From Paralvinella palmiformis (taxonomy: Eukaryota > Annelida > Polychaeta > Terebellida > Alvinellidae): a stretch of DNA of 64,000 nt. Both the position numbers and the translations under genes were made by a program. Positions 14,100-24,579 of this stretch are shown piece after piece. How positions within the stretch are numbered: position 1 is the stretch's first letter; each line of letters opens with the position of its first letter. The notes under the pieces were generated by a model. The model made no database searches. It was not told the DNA's origin and saw nothing but the letters and a program-made list of their open reading frames with translations. The stretch spans positions 106,001 to 170,000 of the forward strand of contig JAODUP010000417.1 in assembly GCA_025642065.1 (NCBI GenBank), written 5' to 3'.

Positions 14100-14820
14100 A
14101 AAAAGCTTAAAATTTAAATATGTCGGTGTTGGCTTTAGATGTCGTGGTATACCTGGAAAACAAATCGTTGTCGTGGTTCTGTCGACTTAGTAAGATGGCA
14201 CAACCTGTCCTGGCGGCGTCATGAACTGTGATCAATATGGCATACATACCAGATAGTGACATCAGGCGTTGTAAGAGTACTCCTTCATAACTGACGATCA
14301 GCGCAACGGATATAACAGCCGAGCCGACGAGAGATGATTTGTTCGCAGTGTCTCGATCGCCCCGGGTGAAACCTCGGGACAGAAATCGGGTATAACAACA
14401 CATAGCTCGCCAAGGTAGGTATTACACAAACTCCTTTATTAAACCAACAAGGAGTGACCGAAAATACAAACGCTGTAAACTTCGATGGCTGATAGAAAGC
14501 CGAGAACGACTTTCATTGGATGGCCGGAGGAAAGACACCTAAAGTAAGGCCTACAGAGCGGAATGGCACGATACTAACTTCCTATCGAGGGTTAAATTGT
14601 ATAACAAAGTTCTTTTACTCAACCAAATTCAGTCGGGGGCAAGCAAGACGTATCTTCTCTGTTGTTCACGGTGGTGAGGAAACTACCAATTTCGAAGATG
14701 GACAGCACTTATTTGGTGTTACCTTGAGAGGCCTTCTGCCACTGGGTTGCGATTATCCCGGTCGGTATAATGATAGAGCGAAGACGTGGCTGCTGGCACT
14801 AGTCAGTGGTAGCTGATGAT
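14100..14820. other. Island richer in G+C with two divergent ORFs; possible transposon or LTR remnant
   Basis: This 0.7-kb block is clearly richer in G+C than its surroundings. It holds a 98-codon frame on the minus strand (14107-14403) and a 98-codon frame on the plus strand (14520-14816), pointing away from each other. Neither shows a domain I know. The minus product has a hydrophobic stretch (SAVISVALIVSYEGVLL). On the minus strand the gap carries TTTAATAAAGG (about 14438-14448), which could be a polyadenylation signal inside an LTR-like sequence. It could be a fossil transposon, a single-copy exon pair or a chance pair of frames. No function assigned. Confidence 0.3.
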
Positions 14821-15028
14821 TACGGCTAGTAGTTAGAAAAGGGTTAGATGGATTATTTACTTGTAAGTTGGTGATGATATTAGGTGAGAGCTAGTGGTTT
14901 ATTGCCAGTTCAGGGGTTGTACTTGTCGTTTTAAGATGTGTTAAAGTGACCTATTACGTGTTCGTATTGGTGCACTTGCTGGGAAGTAAGCGAATTTGAT
15001 TTTTCCGGATATACCGATTGTCTTGCAC

Positions 15029-15140
15029 ACTCTCCCCCCTCTCTCTCCCTCTCCCTTTCACTCTCCCTCCCACCCTCATTCTCTCCCCCTTCCTCTCTCT
15101 ATGGTCTCTCCATTTCTGTCTCCCTCCACCCTCTCTCTCA
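15029..15140. repeat. CT-rich low-complexity tract
   Basis: Imperfect (TC)n with CCC runs. It lies just upstream of dispersed repeat C. Overlapping Pro/Ser/Leu-rich frames are artefacts. Confidence 0.95.
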
Positions 15141-15165
15141 AAGGATCAATTTATTTATATTCTAT

Positions 15166-15315
15166 TGATGTTAAACCACATGCATGCGTTGTTAAGTACA
15201 AGCTGTGGTGTCAAATTGTGCTTTTATGTAAGTCTCCCCTTTTTGATCGTAGTTTACAACAACCTCTTATCTGTGGGTGTGGCATATTTGTCACACTCAA
15301 AAGCGGATAGTCTAG
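15166..15315 (+). repeat. Dispersed repeat C, copy 1
   Basis: About 150 bp with clear similarity to 56297-56447 in the same orientation. Shared anchors in order are AACCACA, GTTGTT, AGCTGTGGT, CTGTGGG, CATATTTGTC and AAAGCG. No coding capacity is seen. The two copies differ at many sites and by small indels, so they are old. Confidence 0.75.
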
Positions 15316-15498
15316 GCCCGACAGGCTGATGAGTAGCCAAGACACGTAAGATCTACGTATGTAGTAATGTGTAGCTTTTTGTATGCTTAAATTCAACTTT
15401 ATATTGATTTAACTATGCATTGATTAATGAAGATATAGATTGTAAAGGATGTACAATGTTTGTATGTTCCGAGTCAGAGTTACCCTATGCATACTTAA

Positions 15499-15532
15499 AC
15501 ACACACACACACACATATGCACACACACATAT

Positions 15533-15586
<54 letters not shown>
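15499..15586. repeat. (CA)n microsatellite
   Basis: CA repeats with two ATATG interruptions near the left end, then about 25 pure units. Confidence 0.98.
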
Positions 15587-15588
<2 letters not shown>

Positions 15589-15675
15589 TTAATAATTATA
15601 ATAATTACAAGAATAAGAATAAATGTGAAACATATTTTTAATAAATGTCTGAGGCTGCATCGTTTGTTTGTCGAT

Positions 15676-15790
15676 CCGTGATGGCGCAGGTCGATAAAGC
15701 GTAGGATTCGAAGCCAAATTGTCGCGGCTTTCAGGCTGGAATGTTGCCATGTGACGACTGGTTCACTCATCAATAAAAATGACAACCAGG
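15676..15790 (+). mobile_element. tRNA-like SINE head and short body
   Basis: Positions 15676-15750 follow a tRNA layout. There is an A-box-like GATGGCGCAGGTCGATAAAG, an anticodon-arm-like GGATTCGAAGCCAAA, and a degenerate T-arm and B box around CGCGGCTTTCAGGCTGGAAT. The layout resembles animal tRNA-derived SINE heads of the Ser/Leu type. The B box is mutated and the arms pair poorly, so it is not a working tRNA gene. A short unique body with CAATAAAAATGAC follows. The 3' end is not defined. Confidence 0.55.
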
Positions 15791-18750
15791 CAAGATGTTT
15801 AGTATATGCCATAGGTTGCAAAACAATGTATTAAGTTAGATTTCCACGAAATCATTAACTCATAGATCCAGCAGTGCTTATGTATAATGTATTCTCTTCT
15901 TGTTGTCACAAACTAACATGTACCAAATGAACGCTCTCGGTTGTGCTGTTATGACATTAATTAAAGAAACGTGGATGCAAGAAATGTAGTGTTTTGAAAT
16001 GGGATATGACAATTAAACAAATATTGATATATAAACACAAACTGTTATGTGTTGCCAAGTCGTTGTGCAAACATTCAAATGATGTGTTTGTTTGTCTTAC
16101 TCTATCTGCAACAATTCGCCTTTGCTTAGATCAATCAAAATTAGAAATTCCCAGAATACAACAGCCAGTACTTGAATATCATGAGTGGATCATTATTTTA
16201 TGTGTATTTTGGTTTGTGCATTGTTCATGTTGCATTTTACGTACGACCTTATATTCATGTCACTTTTATTTCCCCCTTCTTTTCTTTTTATCTATCCGTA
16301 GATATCCATCTATTAAAACAATAAACAACTGTTATTTTCATATGGGTGATTCAAACTAATTAAACAATTATACTAAAGTAATTTCAACTAAAGTAGAACA
16401 TTGTTCATTGTACTAGTATATGGCCCTTACGAATGCCTTACCCGAAGATAAATTTAAATGTAAAAATTATGATAACCAGAAGTTATACCAGATAAGTAGA
16501 TAATTATTGACTGAAGAACATTGTAATTTGGTTTCAGATGTATAACAAAGTACAGATGTAATTAGATACTGCTGATCTTTCATATAACTAATTCAAGCAG
16601 TTTGCAAGATGTTTTTGATTTTAGATGTACATGCTGCAGGATTAGTCAGCGAGATTGTCGTGCTTGACAATAATAAGGTAAAAATAAACCTACATTAAAC
16701 TAAATTATCATGAAATTCGTGAGTTTTTATCTAATTTGAGGATTGTGGCCTACTGTTTGCCTCATGTGTCTATTAATTTTTAGATAAGTAACCATAGTAC
16801 GCGAGGATTTGATATTGAAATAGCTTTAAACATATATGCAGTAAGACAGTTAAATATAAGCTAGAAGATATGTTATATTATTGACAAACACAACAAATCA
16901 GTTATTAGTATTTTCAGTTAACATTTTGGGAACCGTACACGCTGATAAAGCCTGTCTCCTGATGACACACAAGTATGTTCATCATCGGAAGTGTTTGTAA
17001 AACGACATTGTTGATTTTGGATTATGTGCAATTAGCAACATTTTAAACTTAAATGATAATAAAGAACACATTATGTATATTGTTCATCCCCATTATTTAA
17101 TAAACCCAAAAATCAAGCTAACCTCATGAATAATATTTGTTAACACTGATTTTAATATTGTCAGCTATTGTGTTAATGGTACCACCAGCCTAAAGTCACA
17201 ATTGACATACAAATATTCACAACAAACACACGTAAACTACGTATTTATAATCGTTATTTGCCTCATGTTATATCTACTGTCCTGGTGGAACACTAGCAAG
17301 ATAGGCGCAGCTATGGGAATGATAGAACATATACTAATATTACTAAACTATTAGATGAGCAGTACTTGGAATACTGTTTAACCATTTAATGACAACGGTA
17401 CTATCAATGATATTATAATTACTATTTAGCTGTCATTGTAATATAGTTTGATAATGCAAGATGTTGATTGGTAAGCCATAATATGTTGAAATTGTATCAT
17501 AAAGAATAGCGTAAGTGTCAAGAACAATATACCCCTAATTGATATTTGTAATTATATATGCATGAACCTTTAAATAAATTCACAGAAATTCTCGGACACA
17601 CATAATTATAGTATTACTTTCACTACAACTATTATTATTACCGCTACCGATACTACTATCAATACGGCTAATGCCACCTTTACCACAACTACTATTAGTG
17701 TCACTACAACTTCTACTACAACTACTACTACTGCTACTGCTACTGTAACTACGTCCACAACTAATACTATTACTTATACTACTAGTGGTGCTTATATTAA
17801 TACTTTTACTAATACTATTTTTATTGATATTATTACTAGTAGCCTCAAAAGTAAGAGCATAAATATGTATGTTGACAGGAGTAATCGTGAATATAATATT
17901 ATTCGTGGACTTATTGTATTAGTGTCAATGTAAGTGGCAACAGTTCACTAGAATTTGTATTATTACCCTGATATCATTTTCGCGTATAACTCAATTAATC
18001 CTATAGAATAAATGATTCCTGATTAGAAAAAAAAAATATCGGTTAAATGTCTAATTGAGTTTTTACGGACATTTTAATTGGAATATAACACTACCGTGCA
18101 TTCACTGGCTCCTGGTATTTAGGTCACTTTATTAAATATTGATTATTATTATTATTATTATTATTGTTGTAGAGATAATAATAATAGCGATATTATATTG
18201 CAAATAACATAATTAATAATGACACATTAATTAAAAGTAGGAGATATTAGGTGATAGCGAAGTAAATACAACTAAATGGTATTATTGTTATCGCTATGGT
18301 AGAGTTTCTTTTAAACATTTATCTATTATCATAATATATCAAATAAGCAGTCTACATTAAAAACAGTCACCTTGCAATTAATAAGCTTTTGGACATTATC
18401 CATACAAAAATAAGCTCTATCAGATTTTTAACAACAACTTTATTAGGTAAACAAATGTTTCACTCTGTCTTTTTACTGAAGGATGAAATATCACACACAA
18501 ATAAGTAATACTCAAGAATTAATCGTCACTGTATGCCTCATTTTAACTCCCAACCCATTACTTAGTTCAAACAAGCCAATCCGGGTATCAGTCAAATACC
18601 AAGGAACGCAAATAGCACAACTATTTAGCTCCAAATGTCAACAAAGATGGATGTTGTCATAAATGTCGAACCCATAGCTAGCTTAGACGACAAGTAAGTG
18701 ATGTATAGCATCGCTAAAGCATTCGACAGCTGGATGGTTGGAAGTGGGGA
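15791..18750. other. AT-rich sequence with worn trinucleotide arrays
   Basis: The 121-codon frame at 15994-16359 has no motif and is within chance length. At about 17620-17830 a worn (ACT)n/(ATT)n array (many CTACTACTG and ACAACTACTA steps) resembles the array at 30.5 kb but is far more decayed. (ATT)n occurs at 18142-18168. Nothing else is supported. Confidence 0.5.
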
Positions 18751-19192
18751 AGTGGGAGTAGGGTAGGCCCTATAAAACAATTAGATGGCTTGTGGGAGTA
18801 GGGTAGGCCCTATACAACAATTAACTGGCTTGTGGGAGTAGGGTAGGCCCTATAAAACAATTAGCTGGCTTGTGGGAGTAGGGTAGGCCCTATAAAACAA
18901 TTAGCTGGCTTGTGGGAGTAGGGTAGGCCCTATACAACAATTAGTTGGCTTGTGGGAGTAGGGTAGGCCCTATAAAAAAATTAGCTGGCTTGTGGGAGTA
19001 GGGTAGGCCCTATAAAACAATTAGCTGGCTTGTGGGAGTAGGGTAGGCCCTATAAAACAATTAGCTGGCTTGTGGGAGTAGGGTAGGCCCTATAAAACCA
19101 TTAGCTGGCTTGTGGGAGTAGGGTAGGCCCTATAAAACCATTAGCTGGCTTGTGGGAGTAGGGTAGGCCCTATAAAACAATTAAATGGCTTG
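18751..19192. repeat. Minisatellite, 40-bp unit, 11 copies
   Basis: The invariant core GGGTAGGCCC recurs exactly every 40 bp at 18761, 18801 and so on to 19161. Each unit reads TGTGGGAGTA, GGGTAGGCCC, TATAAAACAA, TTAGCTGGCT. Variants are few: TATACAACAA in units 2 and 5, TATAAAAAAA in unit 6, TATAAAACCA in units 9 and 10, and end-unit changes TTAGATGGCT and TTAAATGGCT. Near identity points to recent expansion or homogenisation. All but units 2 and 5 carry a TATAAAA box-like string. No spacers separate units, so it is not a CRISPR. Confidence 0.98.
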
Positions 19193-19257
19193 GTAAGGAC
19201 AATATTCCATAAACTATTGGTGTATCGTCCTATCCCTTCGACGGCATACATTACGAG

Positions 19258-19294
19258 GACAGGGAAAGATTCAGTGGATATAAAAGGCGTTGAT
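19258..19294 (+). repeat. Short TATA-containing repeat, copy 1
   Basis: GACAGGGAAAGATTCAGTGG then ATATAAAAGGCGTTG resembles 23870-23905 (GACAGGGAAGGATTTGGTTG then ATATAAAAAGATATTG). Only about 35 bp are shared, so this could be a fragment of a larger dispersed repeat. Confidence 0.4.
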
Positions 19295-19494
19295 GCTCGA
19301 AGCCAAAACTGTCCTCCAGTAAGAGAATGTGGCGGAATCTTAGGAATCTTAGTCTATGTCTCCGTTTGATTAGAGAGTAGGGTGGATATTGTTTGGTCAT
19401 TTATTTGGAGAACAAATATATGATGAATCTGCCATCACAGATTACAATAGGTGGTCGATATTAACACATGTTAACCAGGTAATAACATACATAT

Positions 19495-19790
19495 ACACAC
19501 CCACACACACACCCGCCTATCTCCAACACACAAACAAACACAAATACATACATACATACACACACATATATACATACACCCAAACACATACACACATACA
19601 CACACACACGTATATGTGTATGTGTATGTTTTTATGTGTGAATATGGGTGCATATGCGTAAGTGAGAGTTTGCCGGTTTACGTGTGAGTATGTTTGTATG
19701 TGCATATATTGGCTTATATGTATGTATGTGTGTGTGTGCGTGTTTGTGTGTAAGTGGGTTTGGTATGATTATATATGGGGGGGGGGGTGC
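19495..19790. repeat. (CA)n to (TG)n inverted microsatellite with G10 run
   Basis: Imperfect CA/ACAT repeats (19495-19608) switch at an ACGT centre to TG/TATG repeats (19610-19760). The two halves can pair as a long imperfect hairpin. A run of ten G lies at about 19779-19788. Confidence 0.95.
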
Positions 19791-19799
19791 GTGTAGATA

Positions 19800-20336
19800 T
19801 GTTCTTGTTTCTGGTACACATATTGACAACATTAGGTGATAGAATATGCTTGTTCTCCTTTGGGGATGCTTATTAAGACTATAGCAGAGTTTGATCTATG
19901 TAGCAACATTCCCCATTAAGTAGTGTTTATGCCTTATACACAATACACATATATAATGAACTGATCAGTTTCAAACCTCAACGTGTAAAACATTCCAGTC
20001 CAACTCTATATTCTGGGCGACACATTACATGACGCAGCTGATAATAAACAACCGGCTCCTGATAATCTCGTCTCATCAATAGGTGTTCTTATAAGCCTTA
20101 GGAACAAATAATGTATACTCTATTTACTCTATTGTCCTGTTAGAATGACATAATTGTATGATGATTAGACTTGTTTATCCGTTGCTTAACATAAAACACG
20201 ACGTAATGGTTATGCGTCTGAATATTGCTATACCCATATATTGGAAGCATGCGTTCTATGCTATATTGGGAGTTGAAGTGCTTGCTGGATTTAAGCTATC
20301 TTGTGTTAGGGATAGCTGGAGAAATATTCATTATCA
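19800..20336. other. AT-rich sequence, no gene seen
   Basis: No gene. Frames entering the (ATT)n array downstream are artefacts. Confidence 0.55.
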
Positions 20337-20337
20337 A

Positions 20338-20382
<45 letters not shown>

Positions 20383-20459
20383 CATTGCTATTATTAGTAT
20401 TAGTCTATTAAATCTATATATATATATATATATAAAAAAAAAAAAATTTTTTTTTTTAA
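20337..20459. repeat. (ATT)n, (AT)n and A13/T11 palindromic tract
   Basis: (ATT)n at 20337-20383, (AT)n at about 20415-20433, then 13 A followed at once by 11 T (about 20434-20457). The A/T tract is a self-complementary hairpin with almost no loop. Confidence 0.96.
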
Positions 20460-20480
20460 TACATATGTAGTAATGTGTTA

Positions 20481-20483
20481 TGC

Positions 20484-20519
<36 letters not shown>
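20481..20519. repeat. (AT)n microsatellite
   Basis: Pure AT units just before duplicated segment E1. Confidence 0.98.
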
Positions 20520-20522
<3 letters not shown>

Positions 20523-20527
20523 ATGCG

Positions 20528-20714
20528 TATGTAGTGCTTTAATTATTATCTATGAAGTGAATCTATTTAATTCTTTAAATACATATGTTTAAATATATGA
20601 CTGTTTAAATACATACTATTAAATTTCTTACATTTTATTTCTTTAAATATATACATTTACATAAATTGTTTTAATTTGTATTCTATTGAGCTCTGATGAA
20701 TTATATTATATATT

Positions 20715-20717
<3 letters not shown>
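20528..20717 (+). repeat. Segmental duplication E, copy 1
   Basis: About 190 bp matching 20945-21160 in direct orientation. Shared blocks in order are AATTATTATCTA, GAAGTGAATCTATTTAATTC, TTTAAATACAT, GACTGTTTAAATACAT, ATACATTTACAT and TTTGTATTCT. A compound AT/TG array lies between the copies. The layout suggests one unit of microsatellite plus unique sequence duplicated in tandem (period about 415 bp), followed by indels. Confidence 0.88.
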
Positions 20718-20787
<70 letters not shown>

Positions 20788-20818
20788 TATATATATATGT
20801 GTGTATGTGTGTGTGTGC

Positions 20819-20877
<59 letters not shown>

Positions 20878-20944
20878 GTGTGTGTGTGTGTGTGTGGTGG
20901 GCGTGTGTATATGTGTGTGCGTGTACGTGCGTATGTGTGCGTGC
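20718..20944. repeat. Compound (AT)n-(TG)n-(AT)n-(TG)n array
   Basis: (AT)n 20718-20797, TG-rich 20798-20819, (AT)n 20820-20875 and TG-rich 20876-20944. It separates duplicated segments E1 and E2. Confidence 0.97.
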
Positions 20945-21160
20945 TTGTGAATTATTATCTAGTGAAGTGAATCTATTTAATTCTTTAAATACATGACTGT
21001 TTAAATATATGACTGTTTAAATACATGACTATTAAACTTTCCTTCAGCATTTTACTTTCTTTCAAATACTGATACATTTACATGGAAAGTTGTTTTGAAG
21101 TTTGTATTCTGATTGAGCTGCTGATGATCTTTAAGGAACTAAAATATTACATAATATTAT
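20945..21160 (+). repeat. Segmental duplication E, copy 2
   Basis: Second copy of the segment at 20528-20717, with an extra TTTAAATATATGACTG-like subunit and several small insertions. Divergence is moderate. Confidence 0.88.
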
Positions 21161-21264
21161 CCAAACTCCATGTTTATGAAATCACGCCTCAGGCTTAAAC
21201 CTCAGCACAGTTCCTCATAACACCATCACGTTTCATGATAATATCTCCATGTCGGCATAATGTA

Positions 21265-21600
21265 ATATGAGGAAGTAGCCCGTTTTACTGCAACCTAAAT
21301 TCAGTTTTTCCTGTTACAAGCCAATTAATTGCTATAAAGTGGCAAAATCTAGTCCTAGACTTTCGGTTATCAGAATGTTTTAGTGAGGCTATATAACATT
21401 TACTTGCCATCTTAGATGGCAAGGTCTTATACACATATGGGCACATACATGTCTTGTTGTGTTTTGCAAGAGGATATAGTAGGAGGATGATATTCTCAGA
21501 CGACTTACTGGTTGGGTGGTTGTGCTATATATGATGTTATTATTTGTGTTGCTTGGTGATTGTAATTTACCTGAGGTTCCACCATCCAATATTCTATCGC
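21265..21600 (+). repeat. Dispersed repeat F, copy 1
   Basis: About 330 bp colinear with 40660-40990 in the same orientation. Anchors in order are ATGAGGAAG, GTGGCA, CTAGACTT, AGGCT, ATTTACTT, CATATG, TTGTTG, GGTTGG, TGCTTGGT and ATTTACCT. Spacing is kept within a few bases. No coding frame is seen; the 71-codon minus frame at 21389-21604 is not conserved. An old interspersed element of unknown class. Confidence 0.75.
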
Positions 21601-21929
21601 TCAACTATGTTGCAGTGGGTGCTTAGCACTGAAGTAGATATAAACGGGCTGCCCGTCTGATGTTCATACGTATGAAATGAAACTATTTTATTGTAAACTA
21701 ATGGCATATTGAATGATCTAAATTTTCGACTGAAATTCTTCTGGTCTGTTATGGCTATTAGTTAACTGTCCTCGATACATATCAATATGAACATGAATCA
21801 ATAATGGAATATATAAATCGCTTGAAATTAGTTGCCTACACGCTGCTCACTATCCCGGGATATACACACTATCCCTGGAGCTGGTTTAAACACATCATTC
21901 AAAGCTTTTGACGTGTATTATCCTGCTTT

Positions 21930-22140
21930 AATCCAAAATGCCCCTGATACTACTGCTTTGTGATTGATATCTTACGACCACTTTTGTGCACATGGTAGGC
22001 TAAATGGGCCGAGCGACCTCCATGACGTTTGTAGACAAGTCAAAGATTAAAAACCTTAAAATATTAACCTGCCAAGTTTTGAACTCAAGTGGTTGTGATG
22101 TGTAGTCCAGCGCGCTACCAACTAGACCACGGAGGGGCCC
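21930..22140 (-). mobile_element. tRNA-derived SINE (family S), copy with head and body
   Basis: Read on the minus strand, 22140 to about 22066 is tRNA-like. The A box GTGGTCTAGTTGGTAG is followed by CGCGCTGGACT, then a B-box-like GAGTTCAAAAC about 35 bp further on. The acceptor-side CCCCTCCG precedes it. The body continues to about 21930 and holds GGTCGCTCGGCCCATTTA and TGTGCACAAAAGTGG. Body sequence recurs at 25283-25380 and 53310-53370, which makes this a SINE rather than a tRNA gene. The B box is degenerate, so this copy is probably silent. Confidence 0.8.
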
Positions 22141-23240
22141 TTTGATCATTATTATACAGATTAGCAGGTGCTTTGCAAAGAAGTGGAATCGTCACAATGA
22201 TATAAATCCTATCCTATCGGCACATGCTGTATTACGTTATGGATCATCAAACTGGATTTGCTTATTTATAATAATAATAATAATGATAATGTTTAATATA
22301 ATATTAATATTTAATAACGATTTCTTACTAGCATAACACATTCAAGGGTGCTGTACAAATCATGTATAATATAATAATACCACAAACTAATATGTCTGTA
22401 AAACCGTATACTATATTGAAAAGATACATATTATGTATCTGTGAAAATAACCTTGTAGAAGTGCGTTTTTAGACAGATTTAACATGTTTTATTTACTGTA
22501 ACGCTACCTTATACTAGGCAACTTTCATTTGCTTCGCGACACTTTAGATACCTATTTAATCACAACATATACCCTATAATTTAAGGGGCAAGTGAAGTAG
22601 TTGTTGGAAACTGTATCTTTGATGAAATTATGTCAAATAAATATGTTTAATATGAGGTGGTATTGAAACGAGTTTGTAAGAAAGCTAACCTTTGGTATTC
22701 ATGTTTCAGCTGATGTTTGCTGATATTCAAAACCGATACAAATATGTCAACCAACTTTGAAGGTTCACTTTATTATACAATGTTTCAGCTTAAGCCAACT
22801 GTTTTCTAAGATTTAAATCGCATTTGCGAATTATCTTTTACTGTTGAAAAGGGATTTGTTCAATTGACTGAAGGTGCCAGCACATGTCTCTTAACGCAGC
22901 AAAATTGTTTCAATCTTGTGCACTGTGTATTTGATTATCATATTTTGTGTTACAATACATTTAATATTCTACTTTTATTTCACTTACGTTGTGAAGGTAG
23001 TTTTCCTTTTTACTCAAATATATGTTTTCCTCTACTTCTATTCAAGTGATTTTGAAGAGGCTTAATTGTACTTGTATTCTAATATTAAATAAATGGAAAA
23101 TGGAGGATATTCTCAATAATTAAATAGTTATATACATTCAGTAGAACCTATATATCACATGTCGTATACTTATTCAAAAACTATCAATACAACATATTTC
23201 AGTTTATTTTATTACTTAGTTTCATTTCCACATTATCTGA
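22141..23240. other. AT-rich sequence, no gene seen
   Basis: Frames at 22142-22336 and 22864-23049 lack motifs. No repeat is identified. Confidence 0.5.
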
Positions 23241-23241
23241 G

Positions 23242-23280
23242 CAACTCTAAGCAAAAGTAAGATACTTTTGCTTAGAGTTG
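23242..23280. repeat. Perfect 18-bp inverted repeat with 3-nt loop
   Basis: CAACTCTAAGCAAAAGTA (23242-23259) is the exact reverse complement of TACTTTTGCTTAGAGTTG (23263-23280); the loop is AGA. The flanks extend the pairing imperfectly (TTATCT left, AGATAA right). The tiny loop argues against a miRNA precursor. It looks like a recent foldback or a palindromic element end. Confidence 0.97.
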
Positions 23281-23299
23281 TGTCAAAGATAAGTTGTTA

Positions 23300-24159
23300 G
23301 AATTAGCTAAATATGACACAGGTCTAGCTAGTATGCTGCAGTGGTGCTGGTTTCAACCAGCGATACATCCTTACTTAAATACAGTTTGATGTAACATTCT
23401 GGTGATGTAAATTTTTAATTGCAATTGGTCCTTAGATTGTATCTCAATTACCTTTGCTATCACTCAATTGGGACCTTGGTGTGTCAATTACTAGTTCAGA
23501 TTTAATTATAGTGGAATTGCTAGTTAAATGTAAGCCAATGATCCCGTCTCCTTCTAATTTATTTAAAACTGGTGAATAACAGTATGCTATCAAATCTGAT
23601 TTTTTCGGAATGACCTAGGAGACAATCAGAAAAATTAATTTTTCAGGCAAACCAAAATTCGCCAAATTTTAATGTCGCCAATATGTCCATACCAGTAAAT
23701 AATCCTTGACGCCATATTAAACATATTCAATTTACATCCACCTAATACGACATGTAATTGATGGCCGGTAGGCAACAAGTAGCATATACTGGAATATATC
23801 AATTATATGCCAAATTTGATTTAACGTGCTGGTGCATATTTCCTTCATTTCTTTCCTTTGCAAAACTATGACAGGGAAGGATTTGGTTGATATAAAAAGA
23901 TATTGTGTTCCACGCTATAAATTAGGCATTTATACTGACACTTGCTAGGAAGAACTGAGTAGAAATATCAGTCTCAGACGAATTTGATTTACATCAAGAT
24001 TGGATGTTGTTCGCTGGTTTGATTGATCGCCCTGAGATAATATTTTAGAGTGGATGCATAATTGGTAGAGTACACGTTGAGATATATTGGAAAGGAAAAT
24101 GATTGGGAATTTGACAGATATACAATTGGAGAAAAAAGAGATGCACTGCCAAAATAAAA

Positions 24160-24160
<1 letters not shown>
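23300..24160. other. AT-rich sequence, no gene seen
   Basis: Contains the short TATA-containing repeat copy at 23870-23905 (see 19258-19294). Nothing else is supported. Confidence 0.5.
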
Positions 24161-24161
<1 letters not shown>

Positions 24162-24219
<58 letters not shown>

Positions 24220-24229
24220 TATATATAAT
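24162..24229. repeat. (AT)n microsatellite
   Basis: AT units with AAT steps near the right end. Confidence 0.98.
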
Positions 24230-24380
24230 ATTTCATGTCATTAAATTATTAATTAGCTAAGTCACGTCCGCCAGATCACTTGATTAGAGCTGATTATGTT
24301 ATGTGCAAGTCATGAAAACAAAAGAAATTCGATTTTTATAATAGTGAAAATTAGATAAAACAAATGTAAATATATCACTA

Positions 24381-24513
24381 AGGCATATCACTAAGATACA
24401 TGCGACAAATATTATATGAACACAAATTTTAATTAGCCAATTTTTCATACAAGAACATAATATTGGTACCTATTTCAACTGTATTTGGTATTGGCTGATA
24501 TATTTCATTTATG
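24381..24513 (-). repeat. Dispersed repeat D, copy 2
   Basis: Reverse-complement partner of 10189-10345, lacking about 24 bases present there. An (AT)n array begins about 10 bp beyond its higher-coordinate end. That is the end that abuts (CA)n in the other copy. Confidence 0.85.
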
Positions 24514-24520
24514 TAGAGGT

Positions 24521-24522
<2 letters not shown>

Positions 24523-24578
<56 letters not shown>
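24523..24578. repeat. (AT)n microsatellite next to repeat D
   Basis: Pure AT units. It occupies the same place relative to repeat D as the (CA)n at 10129-10188. Confidence 0.98.

Positions 24579-24579
<1 letters not shown>

Noticed and set aside
15018..15329. Pro/Ser/Leu-rich ORFs in two frames
   Set aside because: They arise from the CT-rich tract and extend into dispersed repeat C.
15994..16359. 121-codon plus-strand ORF as a gene
   Set aside because: No motif, signal or splice evidence, and about one frame of this length is expected by chance at this AT content.
18751..19192. Regular 40-bp repeats as a CRISPR array
   Set aside because: There are no unique spacers; the whole 40 bp repeats, so it is a minisatellite in a eukaryotic context.
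22066..22140. Functional tRNA gene on the minus strand
   Set aside because: The B box is degenerate, the stems pair poorly, and the downstream body recurs elsewhere, which marks a SINE.
23242..23280. miRNA precursor or terminator
   Set aside because: A 3-nt loop and perfect short stem do not fit a miRNA hairpin, and there is no gene upstream for a terminator.
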